The notes: generated by a model not told the origin, from the sequence alone. Shown: positions 33,440-41,432, counted from the first letter of the stretch. The stretch is 58,677 nt of DNA from an uncultured Lachnospiraceae bacterium (GCA_947174505.1 CAMWJF010000025.1:1-58677); one strand, 5' to 3'. Program-made: numbers and translations.

Positions 33440-33505
33440 ATTATACCACTATCGGCAAAATATATCCATATTTTTAAGTTCAAAACACAAATATATTTTG
33501 CCGAT
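33440..33505 (-). promoter_or_regulatory. fic promoter overlapped by a 15-bp inverted repeat (probable operator)
   Basis: On the minus strand TGGATA (33463-33468) and TATAAT (33440-33445) are 17 bp apart. ATCGGCAAAATATAT (33451-33465) and its exact complement ATATATTTTGCCGAT (33491-33505) flank a 25-nt gap. The first arm lies in the -35/-10 spacer, so a protein bound there would block the promoter. The helix-turn-helix of Fic itself is the obvious candidate. Confidence 0.7.
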
Positions 33506-33553
33506 GGGACATGCTGGCTTCCTATTTAACTTCCTATTTTAAATGCAGCAGGA

Positions 33554-34195
33554 CTACGGTTCCGTTTTCTTCTTTACAGGATGCCGGATCACCGTTTTCA
33601 GATTTTCCGGCCTGCATTTGCGCACATCACTCAGATAAATTTCATGGTGGCGGCGCGTACCGTCCATATCCGGAAGGAAGCCTTGTTGGCTGGCAAAGGC
33701 ATCCATGGCCTCTATGGTGGCAGGTTCCTCATCATAGGGGCCTATGTGCATACACTGTACACACAGTCCCTCGTCGTAGGCCATAAATTCCACCTTGGAG
33801 AAGTCGGTATGTTTCTTCTCAGTGGCTTCGGTCACCGCCCAGATGAATTCGTCTTTTGTCACAAATTCCGGCAGGCGGATCATGGAGATCCACTCAAAAT
33901 CCTCTTTTCTGGAATAATCAACGCCACGAGTTCCTTCCTGCCACCACAGCCCTTCCAGAGGCGGCACAACATAGTCGAAATAACCATCTATCCGGTGATC
34001 TCCCATCTTGCTCATTTTAATGGTAAAGGCGATTCCGTAAAGCAGACCGATAGACTGTTTGTAAGCGCCACCTTCCTCGTTGGGATTCCCAGTCCCACGA
34101 ACCGCAATAAAATGCATGGACGGTACAGTGATCAGACTGGGCTGTTTTTTCGGAAGATAAAATTCTTTGTATTCCTTTTTGTAATCAAATGCCAT
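33554..34195 (-). CDS. GyrI-like small-molecule-binding domain protein
   Basis: This 213-residue stand-alone GyrI-like domain protein (two SHS2-type repeats) has the aromatic cage residues typical of the family: FIAVRGTGNPNEEGGAYK, GYFDYVVPPLEGLWWQEG, and MHIGPYDEEPATIEAM with DGTRRHHEIYLSDVR. Proteins of this family were shown to hydrolyse cyclopropanoid genotoxins, so it may protect against toxic small molecules; its own substrate is unknown. It starts 6 nt after the preceding effector-domain gene, whose last codons supply its Shine-Dalgarno sequence (GAGGA). Confidence 0.85.
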   Translation of the reverse strand: MAFDYKKEYKEFYLPKKQPSLITVPSMHFIAVRGTGNPNEEGGAYKQSIGLLYGIAFTIKMSKMGDHRIDGYFDYVVPPLEGLWWQEGTRGVDYSRKEDFEWISMIRLPEFVTKDEFIWAVTEATEKKHTDFSKVEFMAYDEGLCVQCMHIGPYDEEPATIEAMDAFASQQGFLPDMDGTRRHHEIYLSDVRKCRPENLKTVIRHPVKKKTEP

Positions 34196-34200
34196 TACGC

Positions 34201-34674
34201 TCAATCCTCTTTCTCTTTCAGACCAACATAAATATGGATTTCGGCCTCATTTCCCATATCGTCGTTCTGGTATTCTTCAAAATCACACTGAAAGGCTCTG
34301 GGCAGATCCATCTGCCAGATTGCCTGCCACGCTTCTGCGACCGCCTGCACCATATTCCCGTGTACCACAAATTTCGCATATTGTCCAGCCGGGATATGAC
34401 AGACCGCAAAGTCACATCCGGCAGGCTCTTTAGCAGTTTCACAGGCCACAAATGCGGTATAATCCGCTTTTTCGTCTCCGGCGTAGTCGGTGTAGATACC
34501 CAATGCCTTCGCATGTTCCTTTTTCGGTATGGAATCATAAATGCCCTCCTTGTAAAAACGGCTCCACAGACCGCCGATGACAGTTCCCATATCAGGCGAG
34601 GTATTATTTGTCCTTGCGGATACGCCTACGGCAATTTTTTCCTCCAGAGTTACGATTTCGTATTCCATTTTCAT
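34201..34674 (-). CDS. AraC-type effector-binding domain protein (stand-alone)
   Basis: The 157-residue protein is an effector-binding (GyrI/AraC-E type) domain without any DNA-binding part: EYEIVTLEEKIAVGVSARTNN at the start, ALGIYTDYAG and FAVCHIPAGQYAKFVVHGNM in the middle, and AEIHIYVGLKEKE at the end. Such domains bind hydrophobic or cationic drugs. ATG at 34674 is chosen because AAAGG is 12 nt before it; the ATG at 34686 overlaps the Shine-Dalgarno sequence. It forms an operon with the GyrI-like gene behind it. Confidence 0.82.
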   Translation of the reverse strand: MKMEYEIVTLEEKIAVGVSARTNNTSPDMGTVIGGLWSRFYKEGIYDSIPKKEHAKALGIYTDYAGDEKADYTAFVACETAKEPAGCDFAVCHIPAGQYAKFVVHGNMVQAVAEAWQAIWQMDLPRAFQCDFEEYQNDDMGNEAEIHIYVGLKEKED

Positions 34675-34790
34675 TGATAAATCCATCCTTTCTTATGTTT
34701 CCGTGAAAAGAGAGGCAAGATATATGCTAACTTACACGGATAAATGATTTGATGGATGTATTGTAACAAAGTAAACACGACAACTGTATG

Positions 34791-35708
34791 TCATGTTTCG
34801 GAAGATGGACTGTATTTTTTATAAACACCTTCCGCAAAGCACAGAACCTCCCGCCGCAGTTCCACAGGTTCCAAAAGCTCCGCGCCGCTGCCGAAAGAGG
34901 CAATCCAGCCTACCACGCTTTGTCTATCATAAAAGTCGGAACAAAAAAGCAACATACCGTCCGGCAAAGTCTCGAAACTTTCCGGGCCAAACTCTTCCAC
35001 CAGCCGCCATTTATAGGTGGGATCAATTTTTGCCCTGACTTGGAACGGCGGCGGAAATATCTGCTTCGGACTCAGATCAGGCAGGGAAACCTTGCGCTGT
35101 TCAAAGGATTCCCCTAAAGAAAGATCTGTCATCCGCATCAGTTTAAACAGCCGGAACGCTTCTCTCCTCTCGCACCATCCCCAAAGATACCAGCCGGACC
35201 ACTGGAAAATCAGATCATAAGGCTCCACAGTCCGTTCGGACTCTCCTTTTGGTGAAAAATAGGTAAAAGATACTTTTTTTGTTGCAAGAATGGCATTGTG
35301 TAAAAGTTCAATCTTGGGGGATAGAGCAGATTTATGCCAGGAAGAAAGATCAATCAGAATATGGGTGTCCCCGGATAAAAGGTTCGATGCGCCTGCGGAA
35401 AGTTTCTCCATGAGCTGCAGATACTGTTTTGTGCCGCTTACGCTGTCCAGACTTCGAAGTCCGGCCAGAATGGCCTGCATATCCTGTGCGGTAAAGAGGG
35501 CGCGGTCTATCTTATAGCCCTCCATAATGGAGACACCGCCGTTTTGTCCCGGTTCCGTCACAAGCGGAATGCCCGCCATACAGAGCGCTTCGATGTCCCG
35601 GTTGATGGTACGGCGGGAAACCTCGAACTTTTCCGCTAGGTATGGCGCGGTGACTTTCTCCTGCTGTAACAGAATGGATAAAATGCCGATCATCCGGTCG
35701 ATTTTCAT
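34791..35708 (-). CDS. YafY/WYL-domain transcriptional regulator
   Basis: The 305-residue regulator has an N-terminal HTH_11 winged helix (ILLQQEKVTAPYLAEKFEVSRRTINRDIEAL) and a C-terminal WYL ligand-sensing domain (RTVEPYDLIFQWSGWYLWGWCERREAFRLFKLMRMTDL). It stands immediately upstream of, and in the same direction as, the two effector-binding genes, making it their likely regulator. GACA-ACTGTA-TGTC at 34779-34792, at its 3' end and before the next gene, is a possible operator. GGAGAG precedes the ATG. Confidence 0.88.
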   Translation of the reverse strand: MKIDRMIGILSILLQQEKVTAPYLAEKFEVSRRTINRDIEALCMAGIPLVTEPGQNGGVSIMEGYKIDRALFTAQDMQAILAGLRSLDSVSGTKQYLQLMEKLSAGASNLLSGDTHILIDLSSWHKSALSPKIELLHNAILATKKVSFTYFSPKGESERTVEPYDLIFQWSGWYLWGWCERREAFRLFKLMRMTDLSLGESFEQRKVSLPDLSPKQIFPPPFQVRAKIDPTYKWRLVEEFGPESFETLPDGMLLFCSDFYDRQSVVGWIASFGSGAELLEPVELRREVLCFAEGVYKKYSPSSET

Positions 35709-35793
35709 GGCGGCTCTCCTGTACGATCATGATAAAAGCAATTCATTGAAATTATAAACCGAAAAGCTAAAATTCTCAATAAATTATGATAAT

Positions 35794-36168
35794 CTATTTC
35801 TCTCCTGTCAAAATAAAATGAATGAGCGCTTCCTCATTTTCAAAATCGTCATAATCGCCATGAAATCCCTCCCGGTGATAGATAACACCGTGCTGCTCAT
35901 TGCGTTCCAGACAGTCCAACAGCTTCTCTTCCCCATACTGTTTCACAAAAAGACTAAATGTATAAGGCTTAATCTGTGCCAGCAATCCCTTTTTGCACAT
36001 TTCAGGACATTTATAACAATGACTGAGCGTTTTCGAGATCGAGCAGCGTCTGTTCTCGCACCAGTCTTTATCCGGGCATTCGTCAGAACTACAACCACTA
36101 CAGTTATCGTTCTCGGTGCACAGGCAGCAAGCCAGTCCGCAGCGGGCAATTCCAAGTTCACGTTTCAT
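35794..36168 (-). CDS. DUF3795 cysteine-rich protein
   Basis: The 124-residue protein has at least eleven cysteines in the first 60 residues (CGLACCLCTENDNCSGC, CPDKDWC, CSISKTLSHCYKCPEMC), the pattern of DUF3795 proteins thought to bind metal. Function unknown. The start follows GGGAGG by about 11 nt. An insertion sequence begins 31 bp upstream of the start codon, so the original promoter is probably displaced, and expression may now depend on the element. Confidence 0.82.
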   Translation of the reverse strand: MKRELGIARCGLACCLCTENDNCSGCSSDECPDKDWCENRRCSISKTLSHCYKCPEMCKKGLLAQIKPYTFSLFVKQYGEEKLLDCLERNEQHGVIYHREGFHGDYDDFENEEALIHFILTGEK

Positions 36169-36198
36169 AGTTGAGGTTTCCTCCCTTATATCTTCATA

Positions 36199-37998
36199 AC
36201 TTCTCGGAATCTTCAGCCCTTATTTCATGGGGCTTTCAGAACCTATTTTTCAAAAATCACCCACTTTTTTTGCAAAAGCACTTGACAAACCAGTCAAAAA
36301 ATGCGGCGCTACGCGCCTTTGATCAAAAAGTACTTTTTTTGATTGGAGGCGATTTTTGATGTTACCTTATAACCCTGGCGGTCATGCCGCCTTTCAGGAT
36401 ACTTTCGTATCCCAGTTCCTTAAATTTTACCCTGATCCATTTGTGCTTCCCAAAAGCACCTGGAATTATATCGTGCAGTTCTGGTTTCTCGATCTTTCCA
36501 AGACGGATTCTATCATGCAGGAATGTTACTCTGTTTTTGGCCCGGAACCAAGGCTCCCTTCCTGCATGCTGCGCTCCTATCTGCTTGCTTTGAAACTGAA
36601 AATTACTTCCATCACTGTCTGGTGCCGCATGCTTAAGGAAACTCCGCTTTATGCCATCCTCAGCGGTTTCTCTTTCGGGGATACCCCTGGTGTTGGTACT
36701 TTTTATGATTTCTTTTCCCGCATCTGGCAGGATGACTCCAACAGCCTTTCCCCGAAAGACCGGTTCCCTAAGATAAAGAAAACTCCCAAAGGCAAAAAGA
36801 AAGGCGATAAGACTCCCTGCGACTCTTCCAGCATGGCTTCCAAGCTTCTTCCCCTGCTGGAACATTGGCAGTTAAAACCGCAAAATCCCTTCTTTCTCAT
36901 TTTCCGGCTTTATCAGCAGCAGTTCCTGGACCAGTCCATCCACAGGGGGCTGGTTAATCCCCGGCACCTGGCTCTTGCCGGTGACGGCACCCCTGTCCGT
37001 ACTGCCGCACAGCAGCGCAAAAAGCGCATTTGCCATTGTAAAGAGAAAGGCTGTTCTTCTTGTAACTGTAAACGCCATTATTCCCAGCCCGACTGTAACT
37101 GGGGATGGGACTCTCACCGGGAATGCTATTTCTTCGGCTACCACCTCTACATGTATGTGGCTTCCGATTCCTACAATGATCTCCCTGTGTTTCCGCTTTT
37201 AGAGCGGGCCTCCCGGCATGACATGCTTTCCTTCCTGCATTCCTTTTTCACTATGAAAGCATATCTTCCGAAATTCCGCACTGAAAAGCTCCTTCTGGAT
37301 TCTGCACACGACGCTTACCCTGTTTATGAATACTGCAGACGGGAACATATCACACCGTTTATCGACCTCAATCCCGGACATACCGGGCATTTTACCTATA
37401 AGGACGATTTCACAATCGACGGCGATGGTGTCCCTGTCTGTAAGTTGGGCTTACGTATGCATAAAGATGGATATGAAGCTGCCAAACACCGGGTAAAATA
37501 CCGATGCCCGAAATCAAACCGGAAACGTGGCTGCTTTTGTGAACACCCTTGTTCACCGGCAAAATATGGAAGAACCGTACACATCTTTACCGATGACAAT
37601 CCAAGGTTATTTAACATACCGCCAAGGGACTCTAAATCATGGGAAAAGGAATATGACAGAAGGACTTCTGTGGAGCGCTCCAACAAGCGGGAGAAAGAGG
37701 ACTATAAATTAGAAGACGGCAGGCACCGCTCGACTAAGATGTGGTACTGCCGCCTCTACGGCATCATGATGTTACAGCATCTTGATGCCTGGGAAATGCC
37801 CTCTGCTGAGGCATTTCAAGAATCATTATTAGGAATAACCGCCTAATAATGATATCTTAAGCGATTCCATAAGATTTTTCAAGGCATAGTACCCGCTATG
37901 TCCAATGTTTATGTCCATTTTTCTCAAATTTCATTTCCTGCACGATATTCAGTTGTCAATTTTCAGTTAGAATCACATTCATTGAGATTCCGAAAAGT
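36199..37998 (+). mobile_element. Complete insertion sequence, 1800 bp, with 10-bp target duplication
   Basis: The ends are imperfect inverted repeats ACTTCTCGGAATCTTCA (left) and, reversed, ACTTTTCGGAATCTCA (right). They are flanked by the direct repeat TATCTTCATA at 36189-36198 and 37999-38008. Inside is one full-length DDE transposase. The left part also has TTGACA as a possible outward-independent promoter, TTGAC-AAACCA-GTCAA and GGCGC-TAC-GCGCC. The element is intact and so probably a recent arrival. A duplication of about 10 bp suits IS4-type elements more than IS1182. Confidence 0.85.
36359..37846 (+). CDS. IS transposase, DDE type (IS4/IS5/IS1182 superfamily)
   Basis: The 495-residue transposase (counted from ATG 36359; motif numbers below include the preceding in-frame TTG codon) has an N-terminal DUF772-like region (RLPSCMLRSYLLALKLKI), a cysteine-rich insert (HCKEKGCSSCNC) and a DDE core. 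The core has D210 (AGDGTPVRT), D315 (LLLDSAHDAYPVYEY) and E440 (RRTSVERSNKREK). The reading frame is uninterrupted. GGAGG lies 10 nt before the ATG. Exact family placement needs comparison with a curated IS collection. Confidence 0.9.
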   Translation: MLPYNPGGHAAFQDTFVSQFLKFYPDPFVLPKSTWNYIVQFWFLDLSKTDSIMQECYSVFGPEPRLPSCMLRSYLLALKLKITSITVWCRMLKETPLYAILSGFSFGDTPGVGTFYDFFSRIWQDDSNSLSPKDRFPKIKKTPKGKKKGDKTPCDSSSMASKLLPLLEHWQLKPQNPFFLIFRLYQQQFLDQSIHRGLVNPRHLALAGDGTPVRTAAQQRKKRICHCKEKGCSSCNCKRHYSQPDCNWGWDSHRECYFFGYHLYMYVASDSYNDLPVFPLLERASRHDMLSFLHSFFTMKAYLPKFRTEKLLLDSAHDAYPVYEYCRREHITPFIDLNPGHTGHFTYKDDFTIDGDGVPVCKLGLRMHKDGYEAAKHRVKYRCPKSNRKRGCFCEHPCSPAKYGRTVHIFTDDNPRLFNIPPRDSKSWEKEYDRRTSVERSNKREKEDYKLEDGRHRSTKMWYCRLYGIMMLQHLDAWEMPSAEAFQESLLGITA

Positions 37999-38028
37999 TA
38001 TCTTCATAAATGATGATTCTGACAAATC

Positions 38029-38424
38029 CTATTTCGTATCATAATATGGCACAATCAGATGCGCGTCCGCGTAGATCGCGTCACTAGTGAGGCTGTTGAT
38101 CTGCATCACCTCACGGATATACTCATAAATAGATCCGTAGTGCGCCTCGTCCATATACTCTTCCGCGATAGACCAGAGGGTGGCGCTGTCCGATACGACA
38201 ATGCTCTTATAATATTTGTCAGATTCCTGTGAAGGATCGTTCTTCGCGTTGGAACGAAAAGAGCTGACTGCTATGGAAGCGGTGACAATCAGACAGAAAG
38301 TCATCACAAGCAGGAGGAAGTTCTTTCTCATCTCCCGTCTCCTGCGTATGCGGTTATTGCGGATTCTTCTCTCGCTTCTGATATCCTGTTCTCTGTGATA
38401 GCGCTGTGTCATGGTTCTGCTCAT
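38029..38424 (-). CDS. YneA-like SOS cell-division suppressor (LysM protein)
   Basis: The 131-residue protein has a very basic N terminus (RSERRIRNNRIRRRREMRK), one membrane helix (NFLLLVMTFCLIVTASIAV) and a C-terminal LysM domain (VVSDSATLWSIAEEYMDEAHYGSIYEYI...NSLTSDAIYADAHLIVPY). Size, topology and position divergent to lexA match YneA, the Bacillus SOS-induced division inhibitor. AAAGGAG lies 7 nt before ATG 38424. Its promoter is a perfect sigma-A site with LexA boxes inside and just downstream. Confidence 0.82.
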   Translation of the reverse strand: MSRTMTQRYHREQDIRSERRIRNNRIRRRREMRKNFLLLVMTFCLIVTASIAVSSFRSNAKNDPSQESDKYYKSIVVSDSATLWSIAEEYMDEAHYGSIYEYIREVMQINSLTSDAIYADAHLIVPYYDTK

Positions 38425-38546
38425 AAATAGCTCCTTTCTTCCCACGGTAATACATCTTTCATGGATCAGTGCTTTAGACGGTCATGTAGAGTAGATCTGG
38501 TGGTGTACAAAATTAAAATTTCTACTGTCTTATGAATTTTAATTAC

Positions 38547-38573
38547 CGAACAGGTGTTGCAAACAAATGTTCT
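38547..38573. promoter_or_regulatory. Two abutting LexA-box-like sites near the yneA-like start of transcription
   Basis: CGAAC-AGGT-GTTGC and CAAAC-AAAT-GTTCT share one base (38560). Each is one to two mismatches from the Gram-positive SOS box (CGAAC-N4-GTTYG). They lie just downstream of the minus-strand -10. Confidence 0.6.
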
Positions 38574-38583
38574 TTATAAATGC

Positions 38584-38612
38584 ATTATATCGAACGTGCT
38601 TTCGTATGTCAA
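38584..38612 (-). promoter_or_regulatory. yneA-like gene promoter, perfect consensus with internal LexA box
   Basis: TTGACA and TATAAT with a 17-bp spacer on the minus strand. The spacer contains CGAAC-GTGC-TTTCG (38591-38604 on the plus strand), a LexA-box-like palindrome. A perfect promoter under tight repression is what a toxic division inhibitor would need. Confidence 0.8.
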
Positions 38613-38631
38613 TACAGTTTTGATAAAAAAT

Positions 38632-38684
38632 CGAACAAATTTTCTGAATATACGTTTGCTTTTTTCGTTTTGTTGTGTTATGAT
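38632..38684 (+). promoter_or_regulatory. lexA promoter with two LexA-box-like sites
   Basis: TTGCTT (38656-38661) and TATGAT (38679-38684) are 17 bp apart. CGAAC-AAAT-TTTCT (38632-38645) lies just upstream. TGAAT-ATAC-GTTTG (38645-38658) runs into the -35. This suggests autoregulation. The rest of the 321-bp lexA/yneA gap holds only these sites and the lexA leader. Confidence 0.65.
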
Positions 38685-38745
38685 TAAAACATGCAAATTG
38701 TCAGAAAATAGGTATCGGCCCAATTAGCCCGGAGAAAGGATAAGG

Positions 38746-39375
38746 ATGTTACGTATGGCACAGGGAAAGATCACTGTAAAACAGCAGCAGATTCTTGATT
38801 ATATTAAGGATGAAATTTTAAAAAGAGGATATCCCCCGGCTGTCCGGGAGATCTGTGAGGCGGTTAATCTGAAGTCCACTTCCTCGGTGCACTCCCATTT
38901 GGAGACGTTGGAAAAAAACGGTTATATTAGGAGAGACCCCACAAAGCCGCGTGCGATTGAAATCTGTGATGACAATTTCCAGATGGTGCGCACGGAGATG
39001 GTTTCCCTGCCTGTGATCGGCCAGGTTGCGGCTGGACTGCCGATTTTGGCGGAACAGAATATTGACAGTTATTTCCCGGTTCCGGCGGATATGGTGCCGG
39101 GCGGCGATTCCTTTGTCCTTAAGGTAAAGGGCGATTCCATGATTAATGTAGGTATTTACAGCGGCGACCAGATTTTTGTAAACTGCTGTCAGACAGCGTC
39201 GAACGGCGATACGGTGGTGGCATTGATTGACGATTCGGCTACGGTGAAGACTTTTTATAAGGAAGACGGACATATCCGCCTGCAGCCGGAAAATGACTCC
39301 ATGGAGCCTATTATTGTGGAGGACTGCCAGATTCTCGGAAAGGTGTTCGGGGTGTTTCGCCTTTACAAACATTAA
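38746..39375 (+). CDS. lexA: LexA repressor
   Basis: LexA represses SOS genes until RecA-stimulated self-cleavage. The 209-residue protein has the N-terminal winged helix ([37 protein letters not shown]), the scissile A96-G97 in QVAAGLP, and the catalytic dyad S131 (KGDSMI) and K168 (ATVKTFYKE). The start follows GAAAGGA; a second ATG lies at 38755. It is divergent from the yneA-like gene and is followed after 42 bp by a small effector-domain gene. Confidence 0.97.
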   Translation: MLRMAQGKITVKQQQILDYIKDEILKRGYPPAVREICEAVNLKSTSSVHSHLETLEKNGYIRRDPTKPRAIEICDDNFQMVRTEMVSLPVIGQVAAGLPILAEQNIDSYFPVPADMVPGGDSFVLKVKGDSMINVGIYSGDQIFVNCCQTASNGDTVVALIDDSATVKTFYKEDGHIRLQPENDSMEPIIVEDCQILGKVFGVFRLYKH

Positions 39376-39417
39376 TGAAAAAGCCGGTAACAGTTTCATA
39401 GAAAGGAGGCATTCCGC

Positions 39418-39849
39418 ATTGTCGGGGTGTCGGTGCCGCTGCAAAAGGACATTGAGGACAATTTCACGGTAATTCCAGCTAAATGGCAGGACATATCTAT
39501 GAACGAAACCCTACAGAGACTGGCCGGTATGATGGATATGCCGCCTATGGGCGTACTTGGCGTAAGCGTTTGTAATGATAAGGAGGCGTGGCGATATTAT
39601 ATAGCGGTTCCGACCTCAAAAGAAAAAACAGATTTTGAGGAGTATACTGTCCCGGCCGCCACATGGGCTGTCTTTCCGGGAGAAGGCACGAACCAGTCCA
39701 TTCAGGAACTGGAACGGCGCATTGTAACAGAATGGCTCCCCACATCCGGATATGAATACGGTGACGCTCCGGACGTGGAGGTTTACCTGAATCCTGATCC
39801 GCAGAATGCAAAATACGAGGTGTGGATTCCGGTGGTAAAAAAGCAGTAG
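39418..39849 (+). CDS. Stand-alone AraC-type effector-binding domain protein, probable ATT start
   Basis: About 143 residues of effector-binding domain: IVGVSVPLQKDIEDNFTVIPAKWQD, GVLGVSVCNDKEAWRYYIAVPT, ATWAVFPGEGTNQSIQELERRIVTEWLPTSGYE and VEVYLNPDP. No DNA-binding part is present. A perfect AAAGGAGG (39402-39409) is followed 8 nt later by ATT, and the codons from that ATT read IVGVSVPL, the conserved first strand of the domain. The nearest in-frame GTG (39427) is 17 nt from the Shine-Dalgarno sequence and would remove that strand. In-frame TAA at 39388 rules out an AraC fusion. Confidence 0.72.
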   Translation: MVGVSVPLQKDIEDNFTVIPAKWQDISMNETLQRLAGMMDMPPMGVLGVSVCNDKEAWRYYIAVPTSKEKTDFEEYTVPAATWAVFPGEGTNQSIQELERRIVTEWLPTSGYEYGDAPDVEVYLNPDPQNAKYEVWIPVVKKQ

Positions 39850-40051
39850 CCTCTTTCATATTTTTTAAATTTATAAATGGCAATGGATTATCAGGTCGTA
39901 TATGCTTATAGAGAAGTTATTTCCAGCATAGCGTCTTCCGATTCAGACATACTACATAGTGATCGTAGCTGCACAGCTTTCGCGGTTATGATAAACAGTC
40001 AGTCTCTCATGTATTATTCAGGGGTTGATGTCTTATGAAGGGGGAAGGGAA

Positions 40052-40276
40052 ATGAGAAACAGAGCTTTAGACTGCCTTGCCCTGACGATTGCCATTATCG
40101 GCGCTATCAACTGGGGATTGATCGGACTTTTCAGCTTTGACCTTGTGGCATTTGTTTTCGGTAACATGTCATGGTTTTCCAGAATCATTTACGCCCTGGT
40201 GGGTATCGCCGGACTGTATATCATCACATTCTATATGTACACGAACGGCAATATGGCAGAGTCAAACAAGGCATAG
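40052..40276 (+). CDS. DUF378 family membrane protein
   Basis: The 74-residue protein has two membrane segments (ALDCLALTIAIIGAINWGLIGLF and FSRIIYALVGIAGLYIITFYMY) and the AINWGL(I/V)G motif of DUF378. Function unknown. GGGAAGGG precedes the ATG. It is a single-gene unit: the 200 bp before it hold no coding sequence I can support (a TATGAT at about 39988 might be a -10), and a bidirectional terminator follows. Confidence 0.85.
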   Translation: MRNRALDCLALTIAIIGAINWGLIGLFSFDLVAFVFGNMSWFSRIIYALVGIAGLYIITFYMYTNGNMAESNKA

Positions 40277-40320
40277 GTACGGACAGAGTAAAACAGGCAA
40301 AAGAGAGCAACAAAGAGAAA

Positions 40321-40363
40321 AGCAGAACCGGCTGTATCAGTTTTACCCCGGTTCTGCTCTTTT
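40321..40363. terminator. Bidirectional terminator between DUF378 gene and rsfS
   Basis: AGCAGAACCGG and CCGGTTCTGCT are perfect 11-bp arms around a 16-nt loop. CTTTTC follows on the plus strand and TTTTCTC on the minus strand, so it can serve both convergent units. Confidence 0.9.
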
Positions 40364-40371
40364 CATGTGGC

Positions 40372-40728
40372 CTATTCCTTTTCCAGCGCCTCTTTGTCTG
40401 TCAGCACGCCGTCGCGCCAGATCCGTTCCAGATCATAAAACAGACGGTTCTCCCTGTCAAAAATATGGATGATCACATCCTGAAAATCCATCAGAACCCA
40501 GTTGGCGTTCTGGTAGCCTTCCATCTGTCTTAAGTTTACGCCGGCTCTTCCGAGAACTTCCGATACATTGTCCGCCATAGCCTGTATCTGGCTCTTATTA
40601 CTGCCGTCCGCGATGATAAAATAATCGGCAATGGTAGAAATTTCGCTGATATCAATGATGCGGATGTCTTCCGCCTTTTTATCTTCCAGCGCATTCACCG
40701 CTAAAAGTGCTGTTTCCTTTGTGTTCAT
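40372..40728 (-). CDS. rsfS: Ribosomal silencing factor RsfS
   Basis: RsfS binds L14 and blocks subunit joining in slow growth. The 118-residue protein has the family core ADYFIIADGSNKSQIQAMADNV and NWVLMDFQDVIIHIFDRENRLFYDLERIW. It is the last gene of the rplU-to-rsfS run (rplU, prp, rpmA, obgE, yhbY, nadD, yqeK, rsfS), a typical Firmicute ribosome-assembly cluster, and reads into the shared terminator. Confidence 0.96.
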   Translation of the reverse strand: MNTKETALLAVNALEDKKAEDIRIIDISEISTIADYFIIADGSNKSQIQAMADNVSEVLGRAGVNLRQMEGYQNANWVLMDFQDVIIHIFDRENRLFYDLERIWRDGVLTDKEALEKE

Positions 40729-40793
40729 AACAATAACCTTACCTTTCCCAGAGTCATATTGGTATCAGACCTGAATATTTATAGGCGCCGCTG

Positions 40794-41378
40794 CTATCTT
40801 TTATAGTACTGATAGGTTCTGTTTGTCATATCATCTATCTGCCCTTCCGTGGTCCGCAAATAGGCAAGTGTGTCTGACAGTATTTTTTCCATCGTGCTGT
40901 CCAGATCCTGATAGGCGAGTCTTCGGATCAGATCCAGGTCTCTGTTCTGCTTCCGGCCAGGTTCAATGTAATCTGCAATATAGACCATTTTTTCCAGCCG
41001 GCTCATGTTCGGACGGCCTGTCGTATGGTAACGGATTGCGTTTAGTATATCCTCATCCGTCACGCCGTATTTGCGCTCCGCCAGATAAGCGCCCACCTTG
41101 GCGTGCAGTAAGGCCGTCGGATTGCTCCGCTCCACCGCCGTCACGTTGAGATACGCCTTCTCGCAAATGGCGACCAGCTCCGAACCGTGCATGGATTTGG
41201 CACAGTCGTGTAAAAGCCCTGCTTTCATGGCTTTCTCCATATCTTCATTGTGGGCCATTGCAAGGGCTGCGGCTGTATAGGCTACCCCTAAAGTGTGGGT
41301 ATAGCGGCCGGTGGACAATTCCTTTTCCATCGCACGGCGAAGTTTTTCCAGATCTGGCTGATGGTGATTATGACTCAT
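40794..41378 (-). CDS. yqeK: YqeK family HD-domain phosphohydrolase
   Basis: YqeK proteins hydrolyse diadenosine tetraphosphate symmetrically. The 194-residue protein has the HD-domain pattern RYTHTLGVAYTA, GLLHDCAK (the HD pair), LHAKVGAYLAE and DYIEPGR. ATG at 41378 is 9 nt after AAAGG; the earlier ATG (41387) overlaps that site. It sits between nadD and rsfS as in most Firmicutes. Confidence 0.95.
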   Translation of the reverse strand: MSHNHHQPDLEKLRRAMEKELSTGRYTHTLGVAYTAAALAMAHNEDMEKAMKAGLLHDCAKSMHGSELVAICEKAYLNVTAVERSNPTALLHAKVGAYLAERKYGVTDEDILNAIRYHTTGRPNMSRLEKMVYIADYIEPGRKQNRDLDLIRRLAYQDLDSTMEKILSDTLAYLRTTEGQIDDMTNRTYQYYKR

Positions 41379-41432
41379 TAAAAACATCCTTTCTTTAGAG
41401 GGAAGCAGCTACAGTATCTTTAAATTTATTTT

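Noticed and set aside
33581..34231. 216-codon plus-strand frame antisense to the GyrI-like gene
   Set aside because: It mirrors the GyrI-like gene almost exactly; the minus-strand product has a recognisable family and coupled translation, the antisense one has neither.
31276..34686. Prophage or integrative element next to the tyrosine recombinase
   Set aside because: No tRNA, attachment-site duplication, phage or conjugation genes nearby; the recombinase has the plain Xer architecture.
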